A DNA stretch of 64,000 nucleotides from Muricoccus nepalensis (GCF_006438825.1 NZ_RCZP01000007.1:141066-205065); one strand, 5' to 3'; numbered from the stretch's first letter, positions 44,712 to 53,965 are shown. Notes: generated by a model from the letters alone, not told the origin. Program-made: numbers and translations.

Positions 44712-46765
44712 TGGACGGAACCCTGCCAAGGCGGGAGAGCGCGGCCGATGCGGCCGCCCCGGTGCTGGAGGTCGAGGACCTCCGCACCGTGTTCCTGACC
44801 GATGCCGGCGCCGTACGCGCGGTGGACGGCGTCTCCTTCACGGTCGGCCCCGGCGAGACGCTGGGCATCGTGGGCGAGAGCGGCTCGGGCAAGAGCGTGA
44901 CGGCCCTGTCGCTCATGCGGCTGCTGGAGGAACCGGCGCGCATCGTCGGCGGCACCGTGCGCTTCCAGGGCCGCGACGTGCTGGCGATGAGCGGCGCCGA
45001 GCTGCGGGACTGGCGCGGCGACCGCGCCGCGATGGTGTTCCAGGACCCGATGACCGGCCTGAACCCGGTGATCCGCATCCTGCGCCAGGTGACGGAGCAC
45101 ATGGTCTCCCACGGCCGCCAGACGCCGGCCAAGGCGCGCGTGCGGGCCGTGGAGCTGCTGCGCCGCATGGGCGTCGCGGCGCCGGAGCGCGCGGCGGCCT
45201 CCTTTCCGCACCAGTTCTCGGGCGGGATGCGGCAGCGGGTGATGCTGGCCATCGGCGTGGCGAACGATCCGGTGCTGCTGATCGCGGACGAGCCGACCAC
45301 GGCGCTGGACGTGACGATCCAGGCGCAGATCCTGGACCTGCTGGGGAACCTGAACGCGGAGTTCGGCACGGCGATCATCCTGATCAGCCACGACCTCGGC
45401 GTGATCGGCACGGTCTGCCGCCGCGTGGCCGTGATGTACGCCGGGGAGGTGGTGGAGGAGGCGGAGACGGCCGCCGTCCTCGCCGACCCGCGGCACCCCT
45501 ATTCCTGGGCGCTGGTCAATGCCGTGCCGCGGCTGGACAGCCCGGCCGGCACGCGGCTCACCAGCATCGACGGCGCCCCGCCGGACGCGCTGAACCCGCC
45601 GCCGGCCTGCCGCTTCCTCGCGCGCTGCCCCTTCGCCATCTCGCGCTGCGGGCAGGAGCATCCGCCGCTGATGGAGGTGGCGCCGGGCCGCCGCGCCCGC
45701 TGCTGGGTGACGGCCGATGGGCGCAGCCTGCCGCCGCCGCCCGTGGCCGCGGAGGCGGCCCGGCGCGAGCTGTCGGAGGACAGGCGCCCACTGCTCGAGG
45801 CGGTGGGGCTGGTGAAGCACTTCCCCGGCGCGCGCCGCTCCTTCTTCGGGCCGCGCGCCGTGGTGCACGCGGTGAACGGCGTGGACCTTCGCCTGGCGCG
45901 CGGCGAGAGCTTGGGGATCGTCGGCGAGAGCGGCTGCGGCAAGTCCACCCTCGCGCGGCTGGTGACGCGTCTCCACGAGCCGACGTCGGGCCGCCTGCAC
46001 TTCGAGGGGAGGGACATTACCCACGCCTCCTCCGCCGAGATGCGGCCGCTGCGGCCGCGGCTGCAGATGGTGTTCCAGGATCCCTACGCCTCCCTGAACC
46101 CGCGGATGCGCGTGCGCGACACCCTGGCGGAGCCGCTGATGGCGCACGGGCGCGCCTCCAATCGGGTCGAGGCGGACCGCCGCGTGCTGGACCTGATGGG
46201 CACGGTGGGGTTGAAGCCCGAATGGGCCGCGCGCTTCCCGCACGAGTTCTCGGGCGGCCAGCGGCAGCGCATCTCCATTGCGCGGGCGCTCGCGCTGGAC
46301 CCGGCGCTGGTGGTGGCGGACGAACCGGTCTCGGCGCTGGACGTGAACGTGCAGGCGCAGGTGCTGAACCTGATGCTCGACCTGCGCCAGCGCCTCGGCC
46401 TCTCCTACCTGTTCATCGCGCACGACCTGGCCGTGGTGCGCGCCTTCTGCGACCGCGTGGCCGTGATGTATCTTGGCCGCATCATGGAGGAGGGGCCGGC
46501 GATCGCGCTCTTCGCGCGGCCGCTGCACCCCTACACCGTCGCTCTGACGAGCGCGGTGCCGGAGCCCGGGAGGGAGCGGGTGATCCTGGGGGGCGAGCCG
46601 CCCTCCACCCTGGCGCTTCCCACCGGCTGCGTCTTCCGCGGCCGCTGCCCCGTCGCGCAGCCGATCTGCGAGGAGGCGCCGCCCCTGGCGGAGGTCGAGG
46701 CGGGGCGGCGCGTGGCCTGCCACTTCCCCGGGGCGTTCGAGCCCCCCCGAACACCGGGTCGATGA
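44711..46765 (+). CDS. Double-domain dipeptide ABC transporter ATPase (DppD-DppF fusion)
   Basis: 684 aa with two complete nucleotide-binding domains. Domain 1: Walker A GESGSGKSV, signature SGGMRQRVMLA, Walker B LLIADEPTTALD, then the DppD-type Cys-rich tail (CRFLARCPFAISRC). Domain 2: GESGCGKST, SGGQRQRISIARAL, LVVADEPVSALD, and a second Cys tail (GCVFRGRCPVAQPIC). Such fusions replace the separate DppD and DppF. It powers uptake by the two upstream permeases and the DppA-like proteins in the neighbourhood. Confidence 0.94.
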   Translation: MDGTLPRRESAADAAAPVLEVEDLRTVFLTDAGAVRAVDGVSFTVGPGETLGIVGESGSGKSVTALSLMRLLEEPARIVGGTVRFQGRDVLAMSGAELRDWRGDRAAMVFQDPMTGLNPVIRILRQVTEHMVSHGRQTPAKARVRAVELLRRMGVAAPERAAASFPHQFSGGMRQRVMLAIGVANDPVLLIADEPTTALDVTIQAQILDLLGNLNAEFGTAIILISHDLGVIGTVCRRVAVMYAGEVVEEAETAAVLADPRHPYSWALVNAVPRLDSPAGTRLTSIDGAPPDALNPPPACRFLARCPFAISRCGQEHPPLMEVAPGRRARCWVTADGRSLPPPPVAAEAARRELSEDRRPLLEAVGLVKHFPGARRSFFGPRAVVHAVNGVDLRLARGESLGIVGESGCGKSTLARLVTRLHEPTSGRLHFEGRDITHASSAEMRPLRPRLQMVFQDPYASLNPRMRVRDTLAEPLMAHGRASNRVEADRRVLDLMGTVGLKPEWAARFPHEFSGGQRQRISIARALALDPALVVADEPVSALDVNVQAQVLNLMLDLRQRLGLSYLFIAHDLAVVRAFCDRVAVMYLGRIMEEGPAIALFARPLHPYTVALTSAVPEPGRERVILGGEPPSTLALPTGCVFRGRCPVAQPICEEAPPLAEVEAGRRVACHFPGAFEPPRTPGR

Positions 46766-46895
46766 CCCCGCCGCCGCTCTGCTCTCCGGCCGATCCGCGG
46801 AGGCCGGCGTGCGGCACCGCTGCCCACGGCGCAGGAGTGGATGGCAGGCCCGCGAAGCGTCCCCCGTTCCCCTCCGGTTTCGAAGGCGCGATGGC

Positions 46896-48449
46896 ATGAG
46901 GCAGATCACCGCCACCCAGGCCGCAGCCCTCCTCCAGGACGGGGACACCCTGCTCATCGGCGGCTCGGGCGGCGGGCACGCGGTGCCGGACGCGCTGCTC
47001 GCGGCGGTGGGGGAGCGCTTCCGCAGGACGGGCGAGCCGCGCGGCATCACCGCCGTGCATCCGGTCGGGCTGGGGGATGGCAAGACGCGCGGCGCCGGTC
47101 ACCTGGCGCAGCGGGGACTGCTGAAGCGCGTCGCCTCCGGCACCTTCGTCAACTCCCCGGGTATCGCCCGCCTGGCGCTGGATGAGGAGATCGAAGCCTA
47201 CACCATGCCGCAGGGCGCCATGTCGCAGCTCATGCGGGAGATGGCGGCGGGACGGCCGGGGCTGCTGACGAAGATCGGGCTGCACACCTTCGTGGACCCG
47301 CGCCTGGGCGGCGCGCGGCAGAGCGCCCGCGCGACGGAGGACCTGATCGAGCTCGTGCGATTCCGGGGCGAGGACTATCTCTTCTACAAGCCCTACCAGG
47401 TGAACGTCGCCTTCCTGCGCGGGTCCGCGGCGGACGAGGACGGCAACATCTCGATGGAGCACGAGGCCGTCACGCTGGAGATGCTGAGCATGGCCCAGGC
47501 CACGCGCCGCATGGGCGGGATCGTGGTGGCGCAGGTCCGCCGGATCGTTCCCAGCGGTTCGCTTCATCCGAAGATGGTGAAGGTGCCAGGCATCCTGGTC
47601 GACGCGGTCGTGGTCGATGCCGACCAGTGGCAGACCTACGAGACGCAGGACAGCCCCGCCTATTCCGGCCACTTGCGCGTGGCGCTCGAGGATGTTCCGC
47701 GCCTGCCGCCGGGCCCCCGCCGCGTGGTCGCCCGGCGCGGGGCGCTGGAGCTGTTCGAGGGGGCGATCTGCAACCTCGGCTCCGGCATCTCGACGGGCAT
47801 CGCCAACGTGGCGGCGGAGGAGGGGATCCTGCGCCGGATCTGCCTGACCAACGAGCAGGGCAACATCGGCGGCGCGCCCGCCAGCGGCAACGAGGCGGGC
47901 GCCGCGATGAGCCCCGACGCGCAGGTGGACCAGCCCTACCAGTTCGACTTCTACGACGGCGGCGGCCTCGACCTCGCCTTCCTTTCCTTCGCGGAGTTCG
48001 ACGCGGAAGGCAATGTGAACGTCTCCCGCTTCGGCGGCCGCATCGTTGGCCCCGGCGGCTTCATCAACATCAGCCAAGGGGCGGGTTCGGTGGTGTTCGG
48101 GGGCACGCTGACCGCGGGCGGAGCGCCCAAGGCGGTGGAGCGGGTCGAGCAGGTGACCTTTTCCGGCCCCTACGCACGAACCCGCGGCCAACGGGTCCTC
48201 TACGTGACGGAGCGCGCCGTGTTCCAACTTGGCGAAGCAGGGCCGGAGTTGACCGAAATCGCACCGGGCGCCGACATCGAGGCGGATGTCATCGCCGCCA
48301 TGGGTTTTCGGCCCCGCATCTCTCCGGCGCTGCGACGCATGGATACCGAACTTTTCGCCGAGGGCCCGATGGGATTGGCCGCAAAGCTTCAGGGGCGCCC
48401 GCCACGCGCGGCGCTCAAGCGCTTCGCCATGGCGCAGGCCGCGGAATGA
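46896..48449 (+). CDS. Class I acyl-CoA:acetate/propionate CoA-transferase (YdiF/Pct-like)
   Basis: 517 aa from ATG 46896. It joins alpha- and beta-type halves in one chain. The alpha half starts AAALLQDGDTLLIGGSGGGH; the catalytic Glu320 is in TNEQGNIGGAPASGNEAGAA. FDFYDGGGLDLAFLSFAEFD and NVSRFGGRIVGPGGFINISQ fit YdiF/propionate CoA-transferases. It activates a short-chain acid at the expense of another acyl-CoA. Overlaps the MaoC gene behind it by ATGA. Preceded by the dipeptide-type transporter, which may import its substrate. Confidence 0.92.
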   Translation: MRQITATQAAALLQDGDTLLIGGSGGGHAVPDALLAAVGERFRRTGEPRGITAVHPVGLGDGKTRGAGHLAQRGLLKRVASGTFVNSPGIARLALDEEIEAYTMPQGAMSQLMREMAAGRPGLLTKIGLHTFVDPRLGGARQSARATEDLIELVRFRGEDYLFYKPYQVNVAFLRGSAADEDGNISMEHEAVTLEMLSMAQATRRMGGIVVAQVRRIVPSGSLHPKMVKVPGILVDAVVVDADQWQTYETQDSPAYSGHLRVALEDVPRLPPGPRRVVARRGALELFEGAICNLGSGISTGIANVAAEEGILRRICLTNEQGNIGGAPASGNEAGAAMSPDAQVDQPYQFDFYDGGGLDLAFLSFAEFDAEGNVNVSRFGGRIVGPGGFINISQGAGSVVFGGTLTAGGAPKAVERVEQVTFSGPYARTRGQRVLYVTERAVFQLGEAGPELTEIAPGADIEADVIAAMGFRPRISPALRRMDTELFAEGPMGLAAKLQGRPPRAALKRFAMAQAAE

Positions 48450-48907
48450 CGGGGTGCAAGACATGCCTCTCGCCCGGTGAGGTGGCGGAGTTCCGGAAGT
48501 CCATCTCGGCCGCCGACATCGCGGCCTTCGCCGAGTTGAGCGGCGACCGCGACCCCATCCACGTCGATGCTGAATTTGCGGCGCGGACGGCCTTCGGCCG
48601 CATCATCGCGCATGGCGCACTGGTGATGGGGCTGCTCTCCACCACCGCGTCGATGATATCCCGACGCTCTGTCGACCGCGGCAGCCCCGGCACGCCGGTG
48701 TCCGCCGGCTATGACCGCATCCGCTTCACCCGACCGGTCTTCGCGGGCGACATCCTGACGGCCCGCTACTTGGTGGAGGAGGTGGATGATGAGCGTGGGC
48801 GATCCCGCGCGGCGGTCGAGGTCATCAACGGCGAAGGCGAAAATTGCGTGGTCGGCACGCATGTCCTGGCGTGGGTAAAGGCGCCACGTCAGGAGCGCCA
48901 CGGCTGA
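48446..48907 (+). CDS. MaoC-family hot-dog dehydratase
   Basis: 153 aa from ATG 48446. FAELSGDRDPIHVDAEFAAR with the catalytic Asp and His, then GRIIAHGALVMGLLSTTA, the standard (R)-enoyl-CoA hydratase pattern. Probably hydrates the acyl-CoA made with the upstream CoA-transferase. Second MaoC gene of the window. Confidence 0.92.
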   Translation: MTGCKTCLSPGEVAEFRKSISAADIAAFAELSGDRDPIHVDAEFAARTAFGRIIAHGALVMGLLSTTASMISRRSVDRGSPGTPVSAGYDRIRFTRPVFAGDILTARYLVEEVDDERGRSRAAVEVINGEGENCVVGTHVLAWVKAPRQERHG

Positions 48908-49120
48908 AGGAGCTTAGGGCCCGGCCATCGGGTCCGACCAGGAGCCCCGACAAGGCCGAAGTCGTTCTCGCCTGCGCCGCGCATGGGCGCGATGGGGCTG
49001 GGAAGGATCGGAGATTGAGCCCGATCGGTCGGGAACCCCCGGAGAAGCCGGCATGAGCCCGCAGGAGGGCAGGGTAGGACTGGCAGGACCATCGCTGTCC
49101 GCGTCATCTGAACCCGTCCC

Positions 49121-49966
49121 ATGGCGATGGCGGGCGGCCAGCCCTACATGCGCCTCATGAACGACAAGGCGCCGTTGCACGACTTCATCAGCCAGCACCG
49201 CCAGATCTTCGTGCTGACGGGCGCCGGCTGCAGCACGAACTCCGGCATCCCTGACTACCGGGACGCGGCGGGCCAGTGGAAGCGGGCGCAGCCCATGACG
49301 TTCCAGGCCTTCATGGGAAGCGAGGCGGCCCGGCAGCGCTACTGGGCGCGCAGCCTGAACGGCTGGCGCCGCTTCAGCCGGACCCAGCCGAACCGCGCCC
49401 ACCACGCCCTTGCCCGCCTTGAGGAGCGGGGCAAGAGCGCGCTCCTCCTCACCCAGAACGTGGACCGCCTGCATCAGGCGGCGGGGAGCCGGAGGGTGGT
49501 GGACCTCCACGGGCGCCTGGACCGGGTCCGCTGCACCGCCTGCGGGGAGACGATCCCGCGCCAGGCGATGCAGGAGGCGCTTGTCGGGCTCAATCCTGGC
49601 TGGACCGAGCGCGAGGCCGCGGTGGCACCGGACGGCGACGTCGACCTCGAGGGGGCGGACTTCGACACCTTCGCGGTGCCGCCCTGCCCCTCCTGCGGCG
49701 GCGTGCTCAAGCCGGACGTCGTGTTCTTCGGCGAAGGCGTGCCGAGGGAGCGGGTTGAAGAAGCGATGCGGGCGCTCGACGAGGCGGACGCGATGCTCGT
49801 GGTGGGCTCCTCGTTGATGGTCTACTCGGGCTTTCGCTTCGTGCAGGCGGCCACGCGCGCGGGCAAGCCAGCCGCGGCCGTCAACCTGGGCCGCACCCGC
49901 GCCGACTCTCTCCTGGCGCTGAAGGTGGAGCAGCCCTGCGCGGACGCGCTCTCCTTCCTGCTCTAG
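49121..49966 (+). CDS. NAD-dependent protein deacylase, Sir2 family
   Basis: 281 aa. FVLTGAGCSTNSGIPDYRD is the NAD-binding loop, LLTQNVDRLHQAAGS and the catalytic His in VDLHGRL follow, two CxxC pairs (CTACGE, CPSCGG) bind zinc, and KPDVVFFGEGVP is the conserved C-terminal motif. It removes acyl groups from lysines using NAD. ATG 49148 or 49157 may be the true start, as none of the four Mets has a clear ribosome site. The long stretch between the zinc pairs is a class II-like insertion. Confidence 0.92.
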   Translation: MAMAGGQPYMRLMNDKAPLHDFISQHRQIFVLTGAGCSTNSGIPDYRDAAGQWKRAQPMTFQAFMGSEAARQRYWARSLNGWRRFSRTQPNRAHHALARLEERGKSALLLTQNVDRLHQAAGSRRVVDLHGRLDRVRCTACGETIPRQAMQEALVGLNPGWTEREAAVAPDGDVDLEGADFDTFAVPPCPSCGGVLKPDVVFFGEGVPRERVEEAMRALDEADAMLVVGSSLMVYSGFRFVQAATRAGKPAAAVNLGRTRADSLLALKVEQPCADALSFLL

Positions 49967-49994
49967 CGATGGCGGGCCGAGGCGGCGCGTGACC

Positions 49995-51128
49995 ATGCCC
50001 ATCAGCGGAGGCCTCCGGCAGTTCCGGGCACGGGCGCGCCTGAACACTCTCTTCGCGCCCACGACCCTGGATGGTGCGGTGCGGCGGCTCGGCTTCGTGC
50101 AGGCGGACCCGATCCGCGCTCCCGCCCGCGCACAGGACCTGATCCTACGGCAGCGCGTGCGCGGCTACCGCGCCGGGGACCTGGAACGGCGCTTCGTGGA
50201 CCTGGGGCTGGAGGAGGACTTTCTCTACGCCTACGGCTTCATGCCGGATGAGACGAGGGCGCTGCTCCACCCACGTCCTGACCCGGCCGTGGCGGGCCCG
50301 CACGCCCCAAGCGGGCTGGCGGCCGAGGTCCTGTCCTTCGTTCGGGCGAACGGCCCCACCCACCCTCGGGATCTGGAGGAGCGCTTTGGTCGCGACCGCG
50401 CCGTGAACGGCTGGGGCGGTTTCTCCAAGGCGACCACGCAGGCGCTGGAAGGGCTGCACCACTACGGGTTGTTGCGGGTGGCGCAGCGCCGCGACGGCAT
50501 CCGCCTCTATGAGGCGGCCCCGCGAGCGGCGCCCCCGATGGAAGCACCGGAACGGGCGCGGCGCGCGGTCATGCTGGTGGCGCGCCTCCTCGCGCCGGTC
50601 TCCCTGGCCAGCCTGCACGGGGCCCTTGCGCTGCTGGCACGGCGCAACCCGGGCCTGGGACCGCTCAGGCCTGTTGTCGCCGCCGCGCTCCGGAGTGGCG
50701 AGATGGAAGAGGAGAAGATCGAGGGAGAACACTATGCCTGGCCGGCAACCAACGCTTGCTGGCGCGATCAGGAGGTGCCGCGGGACGTGCGCCTGCTGAC
50801 ACCGTTCGATCCCCTCGTCTGGGATCGGCGCCGCTTCGAGCACCTCTGGCAATGGACCTACCGCTTCGAAGCCTACACGCCCCCCTCGCGGCGTCTCTTC
50901 GGCTACTACGCCCTGCCGATGCTGTACGGGGACGCGGTGATCGGCTGGGCGAACATCGGCCTCTTCGGCGGGAAGCTTGACGCGACCCTGGGCTATGCGG
51001 AGCGCCGCCCGCCAGGCCTCGCGTTCGGGCGCGCGCTCGATGCTGAACTCGCCCGGATGGAGCGGTTCCTTGAGTCGCGCAAGGCGGCCGGCGATCGGCG
51101 CGATCGAGCAGGCGTTGGCCAGCGGTGA
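49995..51128 (+). CDS. YcaQ-type DNA glycosylase (winged-helix, crosslink repair family)
   Basis: 377 aa from ATG 49995; the GTG six bases earlier is possible. FVQADPIRAPARAQDLILRQ carries the QxD motif of YcaQ/AlkX glycosylases. DLEERFGRDRAVNGWGGFSK and the HHYGLLRVAQRRDGIRLYE region form winged-helix modules, and VRLLTPFDPLVWDRRRFEHL is strongly conserved in the family. It excises alkylated bases or unhooks crosslinks. Starts 28 bases after the sirtuin gene. Confidence 0.88.
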   Translation: MPISGGLRQFRARARLNTLFAPTTLDGAVRRLGFVQADPIRAPARAQDLILRQRVRGYRAGDLERRFVDLGLEEDFLYAYGFMPDETRALLHPRPDPAVAGPHAPSGLAAEVLSFVRANGPTHPRDLEERFGRDRAVNGWGGFSKATTQALEGLHHYGLLRVAQRRDGIRLYEAAPRAAPPMEAPERARRAVMLVARLLAPVSLASLHGALALLARRNPGLGPLRPVVAAALRSGEMEEEKIEGEHYAWPATNACWRDQEVPRDVRLLTPFDPLVWDRRRFEHLWQWTYRFEAYTPPSRRLFGYYALPMLYGDAVIGWANIGLFGGKLDATLGYAERRPPGLAFGRALDAELARMERFLESRKAAGDRRDRAGVGQR

Positions 51129-51214
51129 GTTCGGGCGCCCACCGCGAAACGGCGAACACCCGGCAAAGCTCTCTTCCGAAACGGGATGCACCACCGAAAA
51201 CTAGATATTGGCTG

Positions 51215-51237
51215 ACGGCCGGTCGGGACCGTGCCGT
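51215..51237. terminator. Hairpin between convergent genes
   Basis: ACGGCCGGTC pairs with GACCGTGCCGT through ten base pairs with one bulged base. It lies between the YcaQ-type gene and the convergent DMT transporter. Confidence 0.4.
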
Positions 51238-51318
51238 TGATCCCCGCTCGTGATTCCAGACATTCAGCGTCGCGACGTCGTTCCCGCGACCGTGCCGAAA
51301 CGTCGAATGAGCGCGCTG

Positions 51319-52221
51319 TCAGCGCGCGCTTCGGCGCAACTGCTGCTCGCGCAGGAAGATGAAAAGGCCTGCCCCGATGATGACCGCGGCGCCCGCCATC
51401 GTGAGCGCCCCGATCACCTCGCCGAAGAAGAGATAGCCGAAGAGCATGCCCCAGAGGATCAGCGTGTACTGATAGGGCACCACCACGGAAGCCGGTGCGA
51501 TCCGGAGCGACTGGTTCACGCAGAGGTTGCCGCCGAGGGACCCGATGCCAAGGAACAGCATCAGCACGAAGTCCATGATCCCGGGCGGTGTCCAGCCCTG
51601 GAACAGGACCAGCGCTGTGCCGAACAGCAGGGCCGCCAGAAGCTGCGCCGTCATCAGCACCGTTCCAGGCGCGCCCGCCAGCTTGCGGGTGGTAATGAGG
51701 AAGCAGGCGTAGCTGAAGCTCCCCGCGAGGGCGCAGACCGCGCCGGAGGAGAGGGAGCCGGGGGAGGGATGCAGGGCGAGCACGACGCCACCGAAACCGA
51801 CCGCCACGGCCGTCCAGCGGCGCCAGCCCACCCGTTCGCCGAGGAGCAGGGGGGAGAGGGCCGTGACGTAGATCGGGCCGGCCATGTAGTAGGTCATGAC
51901 CTCCGCCAGGGGCAGCTCGGTCAGCGCCCAGAAGAAAAGCGAGGACTCCAGCGTGGAGAACAGCACGCGCAGAAGCTGTAATCCCGGACGCGGCGCCTGC
52001 AGGAAGGCATAGGGTCCGGCCCTGCGGATCGAGGGAGCCATGGCGCAGAGCCCGGCAACGCTGCGCACCAGCAGAAGCTGGCCCACCGTGTAGGACCCGA
52101 CCAACCATTTGCCGAGCGTGTCGTTGACGGCGAAGAGCAGCACGCCGAGCATCATCATCATGACGCCGCCGGTTGCTCCCGCGAGCATCGAGCCCAGGCG
52201 CGGAAATGCAGGCACAGCCAT
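51319..52221 (-). CDS. DMT-family transporter (EamA domains)
   Basis: 300 aa, two EamA repeats, about ten membrane segments. N-terminal half: VMMMMLGVLLFAVNDTLGKW and LFFWALTELPLAEVMTYYMA. Second half: GIGSLGGNLCVNQSLRIAPA and the last segment ending LFIFLREQQLRR. Likely a metabolite exporter, not closely similar to the DMT protein at 31.2 kb. Start at 52221 has no strong ribosome site; the Met pair further in is an alternative. Confidence 0.9.
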   Translation of the reverse strand: MAVPAFPRLGSMLAGATGGVMMMMLGVLLFAVNDTLGKWLVGSYTVGQLLLVRSVAGLCAMAPSIRRAGPYAFLQAPRPGLQLLRVLFSTLESSLFFWALTELPLAEVMTYYMAGPIYVTALSPLLLGERVGWRRWTAVAVGFGGVVLALHPSPGSLSSGAVCALAGSFSYACFLITTRKLAGAPGTVLMTAQLLAALLFGTALVLFQGWTPPGIMDFVLMLFLGIGSLGGNLCVNQSLRIAPASVVVPYQYTLILWGMLFGYLFFGEVIGALTMAGAAVIIGAGLFIFLREQQLRRSAR

Positions 52222-52357
52222 CGTCCACCCATCGCGGCCAGGGATTCATAGTCGGGAAGGCCGAGCCGAAGCACCAGCGAGACGGCGCTGTGCGGCAAAG
52301 CCCATGACGCGGCGCCTGGAGCCAAGGCTCGCTACACCGATCGGCCCACCACCGTGC

Positions 52358-52768
52358 TCAGGACGGGAGCGATCCGGCCGCAACGAAACGCGAGCCCAAT
52401 TCGGAGGGCGCTCGTTCGGCCCAGCTCAGCAGGCCGTCCAGCGCCGGGCAGAGCGACTGTCCCCACGCTGTCAGGTGGTACTCGACCTTGGGAGGCACCT
52501 GGTGGTGAACGATGCGCGCCACGACGCCGTCCGCCTCGAGCTGGCGCAACTGCTGGATCAGCATCTTCTGTGAGACCCCGGGAATGGCACGCTCGAGATC
52601 GGAGAAGCGCCGGACATGCCCGCCGAAGAGCTGGAACAGGATCACGAGCTTCCAACGCCCTTCGAGCACCCGGATGACGTTCTGCACGCCTTGCGCGGCG
52701 GACTCCGGCGTGTAGGTCACGCGCTTACCTCGGGGTAAGTCGCTTACCTTCCTGTCCGTTCTTGTCAT
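52358..52768 (-). CDS. HxlR-family transcriptional regulator
   Basis: 136 aa from ATG 52768, or about 120 from GTG 52721. The winged helix contains VLEGRWKLVILFQLFGGHVR and ERAIPGVSQKMLIQQLRQLE, the HxlR signature, and VEYHLTAWGQSLCPALDGLL. If the start is GTG 52721, the triple half-site listed next lies just upstream of it and could serve as an autoregulatory operator. It is divergent from the small NTF2-like gene, its likely target. Confidence 0.9.
   Translation of the reverse strand: MTRTDRKVSDLPRGKRVTYTPESAAQGVQNVIRVLEGRWKLVILFQLFGGHVRRFSDLERAIPGVSQKMLIQQLRQLEADGVVARIVHHQVPPKVEYHLTAWGQSLCPALDGLLSWAERAPSELGSRFVAAGSLPS
52725..52749. promoter_or_regulatory. Triple CTTACC half-site, candidate HxlR operator
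   Basis: CTTACC (52725-52730), TCGG, GGTAAG (52735-52740), TCG, CTTACC (52744-52749). Two overlapping palindromes share the middle half-site. It lies within or just ahead of the HxlR reading frame depending on the start used, in the divergent region toward the NTF2-like gene. Confidence 0.5.
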
Positions 52769-52822
52769 TCCGGCAGCCTAGAAACAGCTTCACCGCGGAG
52801 CAAGCAACAGCGGAGACATGCC

Positions 52823-53149
52823 ATGAGGGATGACCTGCCAGCACCGATCGCGTCCTACGCCGCAGCCAACGCCCGCCTCGATGCAGAGGGCATGCTGGCG
52901 TCCTTCGCGCTTGATGCGGTGGTGCGCGACGACGGCGGGCTCCATGGGGGCCACGAGGCGATCAGGGCCTGGATCAACTCGGCCATCATCGCCGCCCGGG
53001 CCGTCTTCACGCCCGAGGCCTGGCGCGAAGAGGACGGCCGCGTCATCGTGACGGACCCGACCGCCGGCGACTTCCCCGGCAGCCCGATCCGCCCCACCTT
53101 CCGGTTCACCCTCCGCGGCGGCGCCATCGCTGCGCTGGAGATCGGCTGA
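52823..53149 (+). CDS. Small NTF2/SnoaL-like protein
   Basis: 108 aa. ASYAAANARLDAEGMLASFA and VVRDDGGLHGGHEAIRAWIN match the nuclear-transport-factor-2-like ligand-binding fold; the rest continues the cone-shaped sheet (FRFTLRGGAIAALEIG). Cytoplasmic, no signal. It is divergent from the HxlR regulator, a common arrangement in which HxlR responds to a reactive small molecule and the neighbour handles it. The enzymatic activity, if any, is unknown. Confidence 0.85.
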   Translation: MRDDLPAPIASYAAANARLDAEGMLASFALDAVVRDDGGLHGGHEAIRAWINSAIIAARAVFTPEAWREEDGRVIVTDPTAGDFPGSPIRPTFRFTLRGGAIAALEIG

Positions 53150-53160
53150 CGCTGGCGCGC

Positions 53161-53415
53161 AACCGTCCCACCGGTTTCGAGGGGCGACGGGTCCTTTTCA
53201 CCGAAGGCAGCAACGGGGGGCGGCCCCGCGACTGTCGAGCGCTTCCTGCAAGCCGGGGGCGGGTCATCACGGCGGCGCGGAACGGGGCCGAGGATCTCAA
53301 GTTCATCGGATGCTTGGCCGCGGACCTCATCAGCCTGGAGGGCGCCCGTGACCTGGCGGAAGCGGCCCTGGAGCGCCGGGGCGGCGTGGACGTGCCGGTG
53401 CATGTCCTCGGCGGG
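53161..53415 (+). pseudogene. Decayed N-terminal half of an SDR oxidoreductase
   Basis: Fragments in two frames fit one ancestral SDR. GFEGRRVLFTEGSNGG is in one frame, ATVERFLQAGG continues the match in the next frame (53228 on), and RVITAARNGAEDLKFI through EGARDLAEAALERRGGVDV to VHVLGG returns to the first. The catalytic TGxxxGxG has become FTEGSNGG, and the YxxxK half is missing. I interpret two compensating frameshifts and a truncation. Immediately followed by the remnant of an unrelated ATPase. Confidence 0.6.
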
Positions 53416-53422
53416 TTTAAGG

Positions 53423-53965
53423 CGCGTGGAAGCGCGGCTCCGCGAACCACGCTTCGTCACCCTCGTGGGGGCGGTTGGCGTGGGCAAGACGCGGCTGGTC
53501 CTTGCCGCCGCCGACCGCATCTGGTCCCCCTGCCGGGACGGTGCCTGGTTCGCCGATCTCGGGCCGCTGGAGGAGCCCCGCCTTATCCCAGCGGTGATCG
53601 TTTCAGCCCAGGAACCCCTCGAACAGCGACCCCGGATGGCATCATCCGTGCTGTAGGGCTGCCGGACTACCTTGCCAGCGAGCTCTGCCTCGAGCGGGCA
53701 CGCGCGACGCTCGGCGCGTTCGTGCCGAGCGACGCCGATGCGGCCGAGATCCTGCGCATCTGCCAACCCCTGGACGGCATTCCGCTCGCCGCGCTGGCGC
53801 TGCAGGCCCTGACGCTGATGGAATTGCACGAAAGGCGAGAGCGGCATTTCGCCTCCCTCGCCGCCGGCCGGCGCACCACGCTGGTCCGGCAGCGGACCCT
53901 CCGCGCCACGATCGGCTGGAGCCTCGATCGGCTCACGCCCCTGGAGCGCGCGCTAGGACATGGAC
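53423..53965 (+). pseudogene. Remnant of a winged-helix/LuxR-type signalling ATPase
   Basis: VEARLREPRFVTLVGAVGVG with Walker A GAVGVGKTRL, then WFADLGPLEEPRLIPA to a stop at 53656, in one frame. The second piece is in another frame: ELCLERARATLGAFVPSDAD, ICQPLDGIPLAALALQAL, and RQRTLRATIGWSLDRLTPLE. These are the NB-ARC-like motifs of AfsR/LuxR-type regulators with adenylate-cyclase or winged-helix domains. The typical loop between the two is missing and the frame is lost again after RAL (about 53955). A decayed gene at the left edge of the AT-richer island. Confidence 0.65.

Noticed and set aside
43988..47083. A 1031-codon open frame on the minus strand.
   Set aside because: Antisense to clear ABC transporter and CoA-transferase genes, low-complexity composition; a shadow.
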